The notes under the pieces are model-generated. The model ran no database searches. It was not told the origin of the DNA and saw only the letters and a list, made by a program, of their open reading frames with translations. Positions 21,185 to 32,809 of a DNA stretch of 34,084 nucleotides are shown here, in pieces. Position 1 is the stretch's first letter, and the number at the start of each line of letters is the position of its first letter. Origin of the DNA: Oehlia diaphana. Lineage: Eukaryota > Glomeromycota > Glomeromycetes > Glomerales > Glomeraceae. The stretch spans positions 6,335-40,418 of the forward strand of contig QZLH01000944.1 in the NCBI GenBank assembly GCA_003833135.1, given 5' to 3'. The translations under genes were made by a program, and so were the position numbers.

Positions 21185-21775
21185 GAGCACAAATTATTTT
21201 CTCTGATAGATTAAGCGTTGAAATTGGAAAACAGTCATGACAAATAAGAGTTTGGAGACACACCGGGGAGATATTTAACGTTTATGACACCTACCTTTCA
21301 AAGTGGATAAAAATCAGTTACGGTTTGGGGATGTTTTACAGGAGGGACAAAAGGATCATTAACTTAATGTGATGAAAATAAAGAAGGGAATAAATAATTA
21401 GTTCAAACACTTAAATTAAAATCTTAAATTCACATCTCTTAATTTCCATTTCAGCATATAGCTCATGAGTTAACAGTAAGGGATGCAATTTCTCAGCAAG
21501 ATAATGCAACCATCCATACCGCGAAAATGACAAAAAGATTGATTGAAGAGTGATAAAATTGAGATTATTGATTGAAGAATTCCTTTGTCCTAGACTCAAT
21601 AAAAAACATTTGGAAGCAGTTAAAAGTCAATATTCAAAGTCATGAGGTCTTTCTTGGAACTGTGAATGTACTAAGTGAAGAATGGGAAATTTTGGACTGT
21701 TCATTTTCAAGAGATTGTTGCCTCAAATCAATGCAATACTAGGAGGACCAATGCATTGTTAGCCATTTTAGAAAT
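21185..21775 (+). mobile_element. Dead Tc1/mariner-type transposase relic
   Basis: The plus strand carries recognisable pieces of a Tc1-like DDE transposase in shifting frames: SVEIGKQS, a stop and QIRVWRHTGE (about 21213-21270), then VWGCFTGG (about 21320-21343), then QDNATIHTAKM (21497-21529), then LDSIKNIWKQLKVNIQS (about 21592-21642). The second catalytic Asp remains in QDNA; the third acidic position, normally Glu in PIENIW, is Lys (SIKNIW). Several stops and at least two frameshifts separate the blocks, and I could not define its inverted repeats. It is an old inactive copy between AGO-B and AGO-C. Confidence 0.8.
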
Positions 21776-22734
21776 TACTTTAATTACTTTTCTATGTAAA
21801 TTTTATGAAGATCAATAAAAATTTTCCATTTTTGGCATTAATTTTAAGCTTTCTGACATAAATGTAATTACGAATTCGGAAACTTCGGGTAAAGATCATT
21901 CCTTATATGCATATGATTTCCTTTCATGATCGAGTATTTGTCTCATTTTTTTCGATAATCTACATGATCTACATAACACAATTTTTCATAATTTACATCT
22001 GACACGCGTCACCTGTATCGCACAATAAAGTCTTCTGTAACAAACATTTTTTTTTATATTGTAAAATTTACTTGAAAAAACGTACTAATTTTCTAAATAA
22101 TTTTTGAATGATGTGTGTTCCATGAGCTTGAGTCTAATTAAATTTAATACTCTATGATTACATAATTTTAAAGTGACAAAATAAATTATTTAACAATAAT
22201 AAAAAATTCATTAAGGCTGGAAAATCACTATTATACGGTATATATTCAGGATTCTGCGTGGTGTGGGTGCCCTAATTGTCACACTTCAAACATCGCCTCC
22301 CTCCCCTGCCTTGATCGATGCCCCTGCAATATTTATAATATACACCAATAGCGCCGATCACGTGACAAATTGTGACATGTCGAGAATTTATTATTTTACT
22401 TTAATAGCACTATAAGTTCATAAGGAAGTCAACTTTTCTACGAAGGGTGGGTCTGCCAGTTAGATTTTGTGCAAATTGTTTATTTTGATCAATAGTCTTT
22501 ATAAGTATGTATCTGCCTTTCAGAATTACAGTAAAATTAAAAATAAAAATAAAAATAATAGCACTATAACTTATTAGAAGGTACTAAAAAAGGTGAAAAA
22601 GAAGAATAAAAATTAAAGGTGAATATTTACGAATATGAAAAAATAAATTTTTTAAAATAATATTTTAATTAATACAGCATTCTTAATTGTAGATAGAGTA
22701 AATATAAAGGGTTTAAAACAAACAAATATCATAA
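21776..22734. other. Intergenic, containing a block shared with the AGO-C upstream region
   Basis: No gene. Around 21886-21995 the text GGTAAAGATCATTCC and later GATCTACATAA resemble the far-upstream block of AGO-C (about 27868-27930). Around 22255-22330 a GC-richer stretch of unknown nature occurs. Confidence 0.35.
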
Positions 22735-23020
22735 AATGAGAAAGTAAGAAATAAATGGACTGATGTTGACTTTGAGGATTATTTTATATTGATGGAACAG
22801 CAGAAAAAGTTCCACATTTGGCTATTAATAATTAAGATGCTCTTGAAGCTTTTTATTAATTATGAATTTAAATCATCAAAACAGAAGCCGGCTAGTCTTT
22901 TTTATAATTGTTATTAGAAAAGAGTTAGTATTAATAATTTTATATTTTTAAACAAATATTTATTACAATTTATTTTATCTAGATAATGAAAATAATGATG
23001 ATGATGAAGGTTGAAGGAAT
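22735..23020 (+). pseudogene. Coding relic with frameshift
   Basis: The frame from 22735 reads NEKVRNKW, then TDVDFEDYFILMEQQ, and ends at TAG 22915-22917. The middle makes better sense in the next frame (AEKVPHLAINN, stop, DALEAFY), after which the first frame resumes with NYEFKSSKQKPASLFYNCY. This is what a gene with two compensating frame changes and stops would look like. An acidic piece, DNENNDDDEG, follows a possible acceptor near 22982. I do not recognise the protein. No ATG opens the frame. Confidence 0.4.
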
Positions 23021-23658
23021 GCTAAATCTTAGTAGATATACATGATGTACTTAAAAGTGTTTTATATATCTATTATAAAAAAGAGACTATGAAGAACCGC
23101 GTTAGAAATGCCTTTTTTTGCATCAATAATACTTTTAGCGATTTCTTAGAATTTTTGTAAAAAAAAAAACTATTTGTTTTACTCCGTTAACATTTATGAA
23201 ATCCAAAATCAAAGGCAAAAATTAAAAAGTTCGACTGTGATATATATTAAAAATTTTTTACTTTTATTCTTTTTAAACTCATACGGTAAATCAATAAAAA
23301 AATATTATTCTTAAGCAAACTCTCTTAAAGATCATGGAAAATAATTCATTAACCTTAGTGTGACGTAACTTAAGCCATATGAAAGAACTTATTCTACAAA
23401 GCCCATCTACCGACATAATCATATACTGTATATAAGAAAATTTAATTATTTCATTTTCATTTTTATTTTTATTTTATTTGTAATTTTTAATTTTTTTTTA
23501 AAAAAAAAATAAAAGTAACAAGAATAAATGGACAAAATTTAAAATATTTTTTTGGTCAACTATAAATGTAACTTATAGTATATTATAAAATAAAAATATG
23601 GAAAAGTCTTTAAAAAAAAATTATTATTAACAATATACATATTTTCATTTCGTTACTG
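23021..23658. other. 3' flank of AGO-C, non-coding
   Basis: A/T-rich DNA with long T and A runs around 23490-23515; no gene seen. Confidence 0.4.
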
Positions 23659-23672
23659 TTCACGTAAGTGAA
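23659..23672 (-). promoter_or_regulatory. Conserved 3' UTR palindrome of AGO-C
   Basis: In gene direction TTCACTTACGTGAA, starting four to five bases after the stop codon, as in AGO-A and AGO-D. Confidence 0.45.
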
Positions 23673-23676
23673 GTTG

Positions 23677-26600
23677 CTAAGCAAAGTACATAACCTAAAA
23701 ATGGAGTTTATATTAGAAAATGAAATAATTGAGAATAATGCATATTCGATATATCTTTATTTATTTATAATTTACCCTTTGCAGTTCCTGCTTCACCACT
23801 CCGAAAGTGGTCGCACCACCTGGCTCGCTATGCATGTGGAGCTTTGCCCGATTAGTAACTAAGTGAGCGTAATACACCGGAGGCACCTATTTAAATATTA
23901 TAATTATTATTATTTACGGCATACATTGCATACATTGATAATGCAATTTAAAATCTTACCAAAGATACTGCACGTGTACAACGCGCATATACATAGCACA
24001 AATTATAAGATAGCGTTTGTAGGCTAAATTATTAAGACATACAAATTATTAGTTACATATGTATATTAGTTATTAAATTAAATTAACTTACGAATCGGCA
24101 TTAAATCCGTTTTCGTCAAATAAGACGTGGTAGTGGGCTGGTCGGGATGTTCCCAGTAATCCAGCATGGCTTTGCAGATCTGATAAGGATTTAAAGTCAT
24201 TTAGAAATGCTACAAAATTTATACATTAATGTAAACTTAATTACTCACAAAAATCGAACTCAAACGGATGTGTAATGCCGACATCGACAACGGTTCCAGG
24301 AAGACAGTTTCCCGATCTATCGCTATTTTGTCTATCCATCGGGAAAAAGCGTGCGTGGTGCCTCTTTTGTACCACAACAAACGTAATGGGGGGTTTATAA
24401 TTAGGCTCGAGAGCTTGACACGCGGCTGTAGTAATTAATAATTAATCAAAAATCAATTAAATTAACGAAAAGCATGAATCAATAAATAAATCGAAGAATT
24501 TGATCAATATGCACCTCTAACTGCGTTTATTTCATTCTGTAGTACATGCCTAAATTGGCTCTCCGAAACTCCATCCCTGTAAAATAAGATTCTTCCGGGC
24601 TTTCTTCCACAAGTTTGATAAAATGCTTTGAGTAATTCCTTTACCATATTCGCTAAATCTGATATTATTTCGTAACGACCAGCCTGAGCTCTAATTGTTG
24701 CTGCATATCGGGATGCCCTAGCGTCCATAGAACCACAGAGGGCAGCGAAAGATGGTTTGTCGGTTTCGCCTGAAAAAAGATGCGAGAAACATAAATATAT
24801 CAAAAATAATTCGTGTGAAAAAAATAATATATATATATATAATTTACCAGGTGGAGGGTGTGATACGTCTGCGCCTATTAGAATAGTAGGCTTTTCCGAT
24901 ATAAACGGAATATGTTCGGGAATGAGGAATGAATTCATTCCTCCGAGTTTAACGTTTACCTTTAGGCAAACATTGGCACAATATTGTTTCTTAGGCCTAC
25001 TCATATGCACGCTTTGTACACACTGTGTTGCGACACCGATAACGGTTTCACCAATACGTTTAATTGTTCCATATAACTCTGGTCCAGTATTTGGGAGAAT
25101 ACATAGAATGAGCTGAGGTTGAGCTTTTGCATTATTGCCAGCCCTCAGCCAGGCTTTTTTTAGTGACTCTTCAGTGTTTCCTATAGGATTTTCACGACAT
25201 ATAGGAGGTCTCCTATTTGGAATATTCTATTAAAGATAAATGATTAAATAATATTAGAAACTTAAATGATTCATACTAAAATAGGTTTATATCATTTTAA
25301 CTTACCATTCCCGTATCTTGACATGTAACAGCAAACTCTCTCAAGAATCCCTCAATAACATTATCAGGTAATTCTCTCTCATTTAAAAAGGCCAAAACTG
25401 ACCATGAACCGAGGGTAGCACCTGCTGCTACTTTTTTATCTCGTAAATTCCACGCTCCGTCTCTCGGCCGGACAAGATTCTCCCTTGATGTCGGATGATA
25501 CTGGATTGTTGGGGTAGGGAGGACTCGAGCTTCTACCTGTAAAATTAAATTCGAATGATTGAAGATATAATTATTATTAAGGTATAATTTTTGATGATGC
25601 AATAATCATATTCAAACTTACTACAGTCATTTCATTCGATATCCTCATCCCGAAATCTTGAAGGAATTCATTGTCTCGATAATTCAATATATTGAGACCA
25701 TCTTGAATTTTGTTGGCCCGAGTGTTTGGATTCTGACGAGCAAAGTTCATCATGTCGTCAGTTTGTCTTCTATTTAATTTCCGCATATATCTTTGTTCCT
25801 GTTATATGAATTAAATTTTTTTTTAAAAAAAATTTTTATAACCATTTGATATTAAACGTAAGATGGATATATAATTTACCGGAATTACGTCGCACACTTC
25901 TATCGGAAGATATTGGTTTCTCCTTACGACAACGCAAGGAAGAAATGGGTATAATAACCGTCTGTTATATTGATTTTGAAAATATGATCCAACATCAATA
26001 TCACTACCGTCACCTCTATCAAACATAGTATGAGTTACTGGTGTTCGGGACAATCCTTCAATTTTGAATTTTCGTCTATTGCCCGTTCTATGATTATCTC
26101 TTATTCTTAGATTTCTTATAAAGTCTTCAACTTTGTGATGATCACCCTCTGAAAAACCACGACGTAGATCATCGGTAGATCTAAAACCCAGTATTTTTGC
26201 AATCATTTGAGTAAGCGGGCCACTTTCATAAAAAGCGGTAACGCTTAAGTCAACGTTAATTAACATTTTGCCCCTTGTGGGGCGTGCTGACTGATAATAA
26301 CCTTGCCAAGCTTCTAGACCCCCAGAGAGAGGTTTAGCTCCCTGGTGAGTGTAAAAGGATCTCCGCACAGTAGGATATATTGCGGCGATCTTATGACTGA
26401 TTAAAATGTCCATTGCCATTATTGCTTATTACATAAATATGGTTATAATCTATTATGAGGTTAATTCTTATTAAAGAAAAAAAGAAAAGAAAAACTTACC
26501 CATATTGCAATCTTCGGTCATACTACCTCTTGCGTTTAAAAATTGGTGAAGTTCTTCCAATACAATTTCTCTAGTTTTTCTAATTCTAACACTAAATCTT

Positions 26601-27200
26601 CGAGGTGGACGTGTTCTACCCACGGGCACGTTTTCTTCTGCTAATTCAACCTAATTATGATAATTAAACTTTAATTAACTTTTTTTTTTATTTTCGAAAA
26701 AGGTAAAAAAAAAATAAAGATATTTACATCGAAGGTAGAGGCATCAGATTGCAATTTCCTAAATGCAAACATATTAGATTGTCCTACCAACATTTGTTAA
26801 TAGTTAATATCGCTTTCTCTAAACATCATATAACATTGATTATTCTAAAAAAAGGACTAAAAATTATGTAATATAATCTGATATTTGCTTGGAGCTATAT
26901 CGTAAACTTTCATTTTTGTTTGTAACGAAAAATAATTTTTTTTGTTATTAAATACATACCATCAAAAACTGGTCTTGTATTCCTAAGTTCTCTTTGATTT
27001 TCCTCTACAAAACGATTAAATATCTTCCTATTTAATCTCTGAGGAACTTTGGGCGTTATCGTTACGTCATAATGAGAAATATTCGTTTCCGGCATCATAA
27101 TAACTTCAAAGAAGTTCGTTCGAACTCTAATGACTCTCCCTTCACGACCAGTACCTGGTCTTCTTACATATTGGGTAATCTGAAAAGCGGCTTCTTCCAT
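23677..27200 (-). CDS. Argonaute protein AGO-C, 13 exons
   Basis: Exons 27200-26960, 26783-26728, 26650-26500, 26424-25880, 25798-25622, 25536-25306, 25226-24848, 24769-24515, 24425-24249, 24179-24092, 24023-23960, 23886-23776 and 23694-23677 give 830 aa. N, PAZ, MID and PIWI domains follow in the usual order. The MID pocket (Y519, K523, Q535, K560) and tetrad (D587 in GADVSH, E627, D659, H796) are complete, and the C-terminus is the canonical MYFA. Exon 12 has the short loop version ([15 protein letters not shown]). By eye it is closest to AGO-D in exons 7-12 and in several introns, for example the intron 7 acceptor side. It should be a slicing-competent silencing effector. Confidence 0.93.
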
Positions 27201-27352
27201 GTTATAATGTTAACGAAAGAGAATGATGATAATAATAATTTAAAACTTCTTTTTTTGAGACTTGAAATAGAGAAATATTAAAGGAGATCGTAATTTAGGT
27301 GGTGTATAAAAAAGAAATTTTTTTTTTTAGCAGCTCAAGGCATGATGGTTGG

Positions 27353-27363
27353 TTTTTTATATA
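27353..27363 (-). promoter_or_regulatory. TATA-box candidate of AGO-C
   Basis: TATATAAAAAA in gene direction, about 153-163 bp before the start codon. Just downstream is GAGCTGCTAA, which AGO-D also has (CAGCTGCTAA) after its own TATA candidate. Confidence 0.45.
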
Positions 27364-27540
27364 TAATTTGGCATGTTGCGGATGAGTGATTGATTGATTG
27401 ATATCATTGTGATATTCTTAATCTAAAAAAAAAATATGCATTTGTGCATAATTTATCTATCTTATTTTTTTCAGATTAATTCGGAACAACTGGAATATTC
27501 TTTTGTTTAATTTAAACAAGATTCGTGAGAAAAAATTGCT

Positions 27541-27562
27541 ATTGTTTTCTAATTTGGTAAAA
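27541..27562 (-). promoter_or_regulatory. Conserved upstream element of AGO-C
   Basis: In gene direction TTTTACCAAATTAGAAAACA then ATAGCAA, matching AGO-A base for base across ACCAAATTAGAAAACAATAG. It lies 341-362 bp before the start codon. Confidence 0.55.
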
Positions 27563-27867
27563 CTTTTTTATTTAAGAGTTAACATTAAGCGTCCTAATAT
27601 TTAAAAGAGTACCTTGTTTTTCATAATATACTTTTTTTTTTTTTTTTGGTAGGTTAAACGAATAATTTTATATTTAAAATAATTTAACCATTTTTAATAT
27701 AAAATTTACAAACTAATAAATAACAATAACAAATATAACAAATGCAATTTACTGTTTGGTAGTACATTGTACATTAGCAATAATAACTATCCAATTATTT
27801 TAACAATAACTGCACCCGATCCCCGATCATTTCGATAGGTACTGTACTTTGTAAATTGTGATTAAGA

Positions 27868-28060
27868 TACTTTGGGTAAAGATCATTCCATCATTTTTTA
27901 TGATAATCTAATATAATGATCTACATAAAAGAATATTCTCACGGGTTTTTCGTAACTAGACTGGATTTAGATACATATACATGAAAATGATCTATAGTTT
28001 CCGGTCATTATTAATTAATACGGTTTAGGTAACATCATTTTATAATAATCAAGTTTAAAA
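27868..28060 (-). repeat. Far-upstream block shared by AGO-C and AGO-D
   Basis: Includes GGTAAAGATCATTCCATCAT, later CATGAAAATGATCTA and a TTATTAATTAATA-like stretch. The same order of motifs occurs at about 32993-33175 upstream of AGO-D (GGTAAAGATT, CATGAAAATGATCTACAATT, TTAATAATTAACA). The duplication that made these genes therefore carried at least 800 bp of upstream DNA. Confidence 0.45.
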
Positions 28061-28297
28061 CAAAGCAATTGCGTATCAATAAGGAGATAACAAAATTGAT
28101 ACAACAAAAAATTCCATATTTATATAATATTTAAGAAATTTAATGATGTACAACATTACTGTACTTTATTAGATAATAACAAGATAATGGATATACTTTC
28201 ATGCGTATTTCCACAATGTATGATGTGTTTTTGTTTATATTTATTTTAAAAAAATATGAAGAAACGTGATAAAATGGGCCCTGGGTAGGGTACTTAC

Positions 28298-28791
28298 TTT
28301 AACATTGGTTTTTGTGCCAAGGATTAAACAATCCTCTAAAAATTGGATATAACCTGTTTTGAACAAAAAAAACCTTGATAAAACATATAATTTTACTAAC
28401 CAATTTAAAACAACTCTGTTTACAAAAATAAAGCGGCACCTTTATCTTTCAGAAACATAAATTATCTCTGTAGGTAATGAATGAACTTGTGATTAAGGGA
28501 AAAAATTATATATTATATCTATATACTAATTATCGGTTTTCAGAAATGTGCTATCCCATGCAAATTACTTACCTAATCAAATAAAATTACCAGATTACAG
28601 GACAATAACCGGACAAAAACCGGAAAGTTTTTGACCTGTAATCGACTTGTAATTGTCCTGTAATTATCGTACACAGAATTCTGAAAACTGCATTAAATCG
28701 ATAAAAAATATTTTATAAACTCACCTAAAGAGCCATAACTAGGAAGAACTTGCATTTTCTCGGTAACTTTTTTATAGTTGTCAATAGCCAT
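28298..28791 (-). CDS. 5' part of an unrecognised gene, two exons
   Basis: Exon 1 (28791-28725) starts MAIDNYKKVTEKMQVLPSYG and ends at a strong GTGAGT donor. Exon 2 (28353-28298) begins after AAAACAG and reads YIQFLEDCLILGTKTNVK up to GTAAGT. The phases match across a 371-bp intron, far longer than others in this window, and that intron holds an inverted repeat. No convincing third exon was found before the AGO-C upstream block, so the gene is either truncated or reads through the last donor to a stop 19 codons on (about 28241). I do not recognise the product. Its sequence is clearly coding-like, not AT-driven. Confidence 0.45.
28593..28664. repeat. 72-bp inverted repeat within an intron
   Basis: ATTACAGGACAAT (28594-28606) is the exact complement of ATTGTCCTGTAAT (28652-28664). 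A second pairing is nested inside it: GATTACAGG (28593-28601) with CCTGTAATC (28635-28643). CCGGACAAAAACCGG lies between. It may be a miniature element inserted in the long intron of the flanking gene fragment. Confidence 0.55.
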
Positions 28792-29048
28792 GTTCACTTC
28801 CGGTCGGTTGATTATTGTGTAACATGAAATAAATTTAAAAATGCTATTCTATAAAGACAATTTACCGATATGATTATATAAAAAAATATTTTTTTAAATA
28901 TTTCTTACAAATAAAAAAATAACAATATAAAGTATATTTTTAAACTGAAATAAAATATAAAGTGATTTTATAAAATAAAGATATGGAGTAAAAGAAACTT
29001 ATTTAAAATATTATTATTTTGTTTTTCTTTTCGTTCCTGTTGTTCCTG

Positions 29049-29062
29049 TTCACATAAGTGAA
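29049..29062 (-). promoter_or_regulatory. Conserved 3' UTR palindrome of AGO-D
   Basis: In gene direction TTCACTTATGTGAA, identical to that of AGO-A and at the same distance from the stop codon. Confidence 0.45.
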
Positions 29063-29066
29063 GTTG

Positions 29067-32000
29067 CTACACAAAATACATAGCCTAAAAAAAAAGTGTT
29101 TACTTTAGAAAAATGAAATAATTGAGGATAGTGTACATCTTTTATAAATTCACCCTTTGTAGATCCTGTTTTACAACTCCAAAGGTTTCCTCGCCATCTG
29201 GCTCTTTGCATGTATGGCATTTTGCTCTAGTGGTAACTAAGTGAGCGTAATATACCGGAGGTACCTATTAAATATAATTACAATTATTACCACTTATACA
29301 CACAATGATAAAAATGCAATATAAAATCTTACCAAAGATACTGCACGCGTACAACGCACAAATATATAACAAAGATTATAAGATAATGTTTGTAGCCTTA
29401 AATTATTATTATATTAATTAGTTATGTATTCAATTAATTATTAAATTAGATTAAATTAATTGGCTTACCTATTTGCATCAAATCCGTTTTCGTCATATAA
29501 AACGTGATAATGAGCTGGTCGGGACGTCCCCAATAGTCCAGCATGACTTAATAAATCTGGTAAAGATTTGTTATAAGGAATGCTATAGATTTACATATTA
29601 ACATAAACTCAATTACTCACAAAAATCGAACTCAAACGGATGTGTAATGCCGACATCGACAACGGTACCAGGAAGACAATTTCCAGATCTATCAGTATTT
29701 TGCCTATCCATCGGGAATAAACGTGTGTGATGCCTCTTCTGTACCACAATAAACGTGATAGTAGGTTTATACTGAGCGTCAAGAGCTTGACACGCTGCTA
29801 TATTAATTTAAATTGACCAAAAGTAAACCAAATAAATAAGTTAATAAAATGCTTGAACAAATCTAGGAATGATATAAAATAAGTACCTCTAATTGCGTTA
29901 AATTCATTTTGTAGCACGTTTCCAAACTGGCCTTCTGAAATTCCGTCTCGGTAAAATAAAATTCTTTCAGGCTTTCTTCCACAAGTTTGATAAAATGTTT
30001 TTAACAATTCTTTAACCATGTTTGCCATATCTACTATTATTTCCACACGACCGGCCTGAACTCTAATTGACGCTGCATATCTTGATGCCCTAGCGTCCAT
30101 AGAACCACATAGGGCAGCGAAAGATGGTTTACCGGTTTCGCCTGAAAAAAAGATGCGAGAAACATAAATATATTAAAATAATTCATATGAAAAAAAAAAA
30201 AATTACCAGGTCCAGGTCCAGGATGTGATACGTCTGCGCCTATCAAAATAGTAGGTTCATCTGATACAAACGGAAGATGTTCGGGAATAAGGAATGAGTT
30301 CATTCCTCCAAGTTTAACGTTTACCTTTAGGCAAACATTGGCACAATATTGTTTCTTCGGCCTTCTCATATGCACGCTTTGTAAACACTGTGTTGCGACA
30401 CCGATAACTGTTTCGCTAATACGTTTAATTTCTCCATATAACTCTGTTCCATTATTTGGGAGAATACATAAAATAAGCTGAGGTTGAGCTTTAGCATTAT
30501 TGCCAGCCCTCAGCCAGGCTTTTTTTAATGATTCTTCAGTATTTCCTATAGGATTTTCGCGACATATAGGAGGTCTCTTATTTGGAATATTCTATAAAAG
30601 ATAGATGATTGAATTATATTTGTTAGAAACTTGAATGGTTCATAGTGAAATAGGTTTATATCATTTTAGATTACCATTCCCGTGTCTATACATGTATCAA
30701 CAAATTCTATCAAGAATCCCTCAATAATATTATCACGTAAATCTCTTTCATTTAAAAAGGCCAAAACTGACCATGAACCAAGAGTAGCACCTGTTGCTAC
30801 TTTTTTATCTCGTAAATTCCATACTCCACCTTTCGGTTCGATACGTCTCTCCCTTGATGTTGGGTGGTACTGAATTGTTGGAGTGGGGAGAATCCTAGCG
30901 TTCACCTGTAAGATTAAATTCACGTTGTTGAATAATCAAGGTGCCTAAGAATTAAGAATCATATTTCAACCTACCACAGTCATATTGTTTGATATACTCA
31001 TTCCGAATTGTTGAAGATATTCATTGTCTCGATAATTCAATATATTGAGACCATCTTGAATTTTATTTGCCCGAACGTTTGGATTTTGACGAGCAAAGTT
31101 CATCATATCTTCTGTTTGCTTTCCAATCAATTTCCGCATATATCTTTGTTCCTGTTATACGAAATAATAATTTTTTTCTTTTAAAAACAAATTTCTTACA
31201 TAATAATATGATATCGCTAAATGAATATACAATTTACCCGAATCACATCACAAACTTCTATCGGAAGATATTGGTTTCTCCTTACGATAACGCAAGGAAG
31301 AAATGGGTATAATAACCGTCTGTTATATTGATTTTGAAAATAGGTTCTAACATCGATCCTGCTACCGTCATCTCTAGGAAACGTAGCGTGAGAAGCTGGA
31401 GCTTCAGTTAATCCCTCAATCTTAAATTTTCGTCTATTTCCCGTTCTATGATTATCCGTTATTCTAAGACCACTTATAATATCCTCAACTTTGAAACGGT
31501 CGCTTTCTGAAAGGTTTCTACGTAGATCATCGAGAGATCTAAGTTTCAATATGTTTGCAACCACATTAATAAGTGGGCCACTTTCGTAGAAAGCGGTGGT
31601 ACTTAAGTCTATGTTAATCATCATTCTCCCTCTCGTGGGACGTGCTGATTGGAAATACCCCTGCCAAGCCTCTATACCTCCAGAAAGGGATTTAGTTAAC
31701 TGCGGAGTATAAAATGATCTACGTACAGTAGGATATACTGTAGAAATCTTGTGACTTATAATGATGTCCATCGCAACCATTGCTTGTTACATAAAGATGA
31801 TTAAAACTCGTTATGGGATTCATTTTTATTAAAGAAAAAAAAAAAAAAATTACCCATTTGGCAATTATTTGTCATGTCACCTCTTCCGTTTAAAAATCGG
31901 AATAGGTCACCCATGAAAATCTCTCTAGTTTTTCTTATCCTAATCGTAAATCTTCGAGGTATACGTGCTCTACCTACGGGCGCGTTGTCTTCCTCTAATT

Positions 32001-32507
32001 CCACCTAGTTATGATAATTAAACTTAATAATTTCAAAAGTCAAAAAAAGGTAAAAAATGATATTTTACTTCAAAACTTCTGGTTTCGAATGGCAATGGCT
32101 TGTGTGTAAACACAATTGCTCTTCCTACCAACATTTTAATTAGTTAGCATTAAACACCACAAAGTATTGATAATTCAAAGTGTAATATAATTAATATAAT
32201 TTTGATATCTTGTTGAAGCAATATTATAATATTACATAGTAACCTTCTTTTTTGTTATTGAATACATACCATCATATACCGGTCTTGCACCTCCGAGGGC
32301 TCTTTCCCGGTATTGCTCCACAAAACGGTTAAATACTCTCCTATTTAAACGTTGGGGGACTGTAGGTGTTATGTTTACTTCGTATTGCGAAATGTTCGTG
32401 TCTTGCATCTTAGTAACTTCAAAGAAGTTTGCTCGAACTTTTATCTGAGCTCCTATATCACAAGTGCTTGGTCTTTTTACGAACTGATTAAATATAGCTT
32501 CTTCCAT
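29067..32507 (-). CDS. Argonaute protein AGO-D, 13 exons
   Basis: Exons 32507-32270, 32124-32069, 32004-31854, 31782-31238, 31151-30975, 30905-30675, 30591-30207, 30141-29887, 29797-29621, 29556-29469, 29396-29333, 29264-29154 and 29084-29067 give 831 aa. Domains as in the other copies. The MID pocket (Y518, K522, Q534, K559) and the tetrad (D586, E628, D660, H797) are kept. Oddities: the PAZ-end motif CDVIP is CDVIR; the loop after the first catalytic Asp is lengthened to HPGPGPG by a GGACCT duplication at the end of exon 7; the C-terminus is AMYFV, with Ala in place of the Val in its paralogs; in exon 8, DMANM replaces DLANM. None of these removes a known catalytic residue, so slicing activity is expected. 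Confidence 0.92.
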
Positions 32508-32647
32508 ATTATAAAGTTAATGAAGAATATAACAATAACAAAAAATATAACTTTTTTTTTTGATACTTGGTATAAAGAAATATATTAAAGAGATCGAAAT
32601 TTAGATTGCATATAAAAAGGATTGTTATTAGCAGCTGGATGACCGGG

Positions 32648-32657
32648 TTTTTATATA
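32648..32657 (-). promoter_or_regulatory. TATA-box candidate of AGO-D
   Basis: TATATAAAAA in gene direction, 141-150 bp before the start codon, followed by CAGCTGCTAA as in AGO-C. Confidence 0.45.
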
Positions 32658-32809
32658 CAATTTCGGAATTTGTTGCGAACTAGTGAATGATTGTCATCAT
32701 GAGAATTTTTTTAACTTGAAAATATGCATTTATTATACTAGTTATTTCCAAAGTAACTTCGAGTAGCTGGAATATTTTTTATTTTGTGAGAAAATTATAA
32801 ATTAGCGGG

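Noticed and set aside
24757..25116. 119-codon plus-strand frame
   Set aside because: Lies antisense over exons 7 and 8 of AGO-C, which are firmly supported.
27868..28060. Terminal exon of the two-exon gene fragment at 28791-28298
   Set aside because: Candidate acceptors there give only very short frames, and the sequence matches the upstream block of AGO-D instead.
31067..31312. 81-codon plus-strand frame
   Set aside because: Antisense to exons 4 and 5 of AGO-D and their intron.
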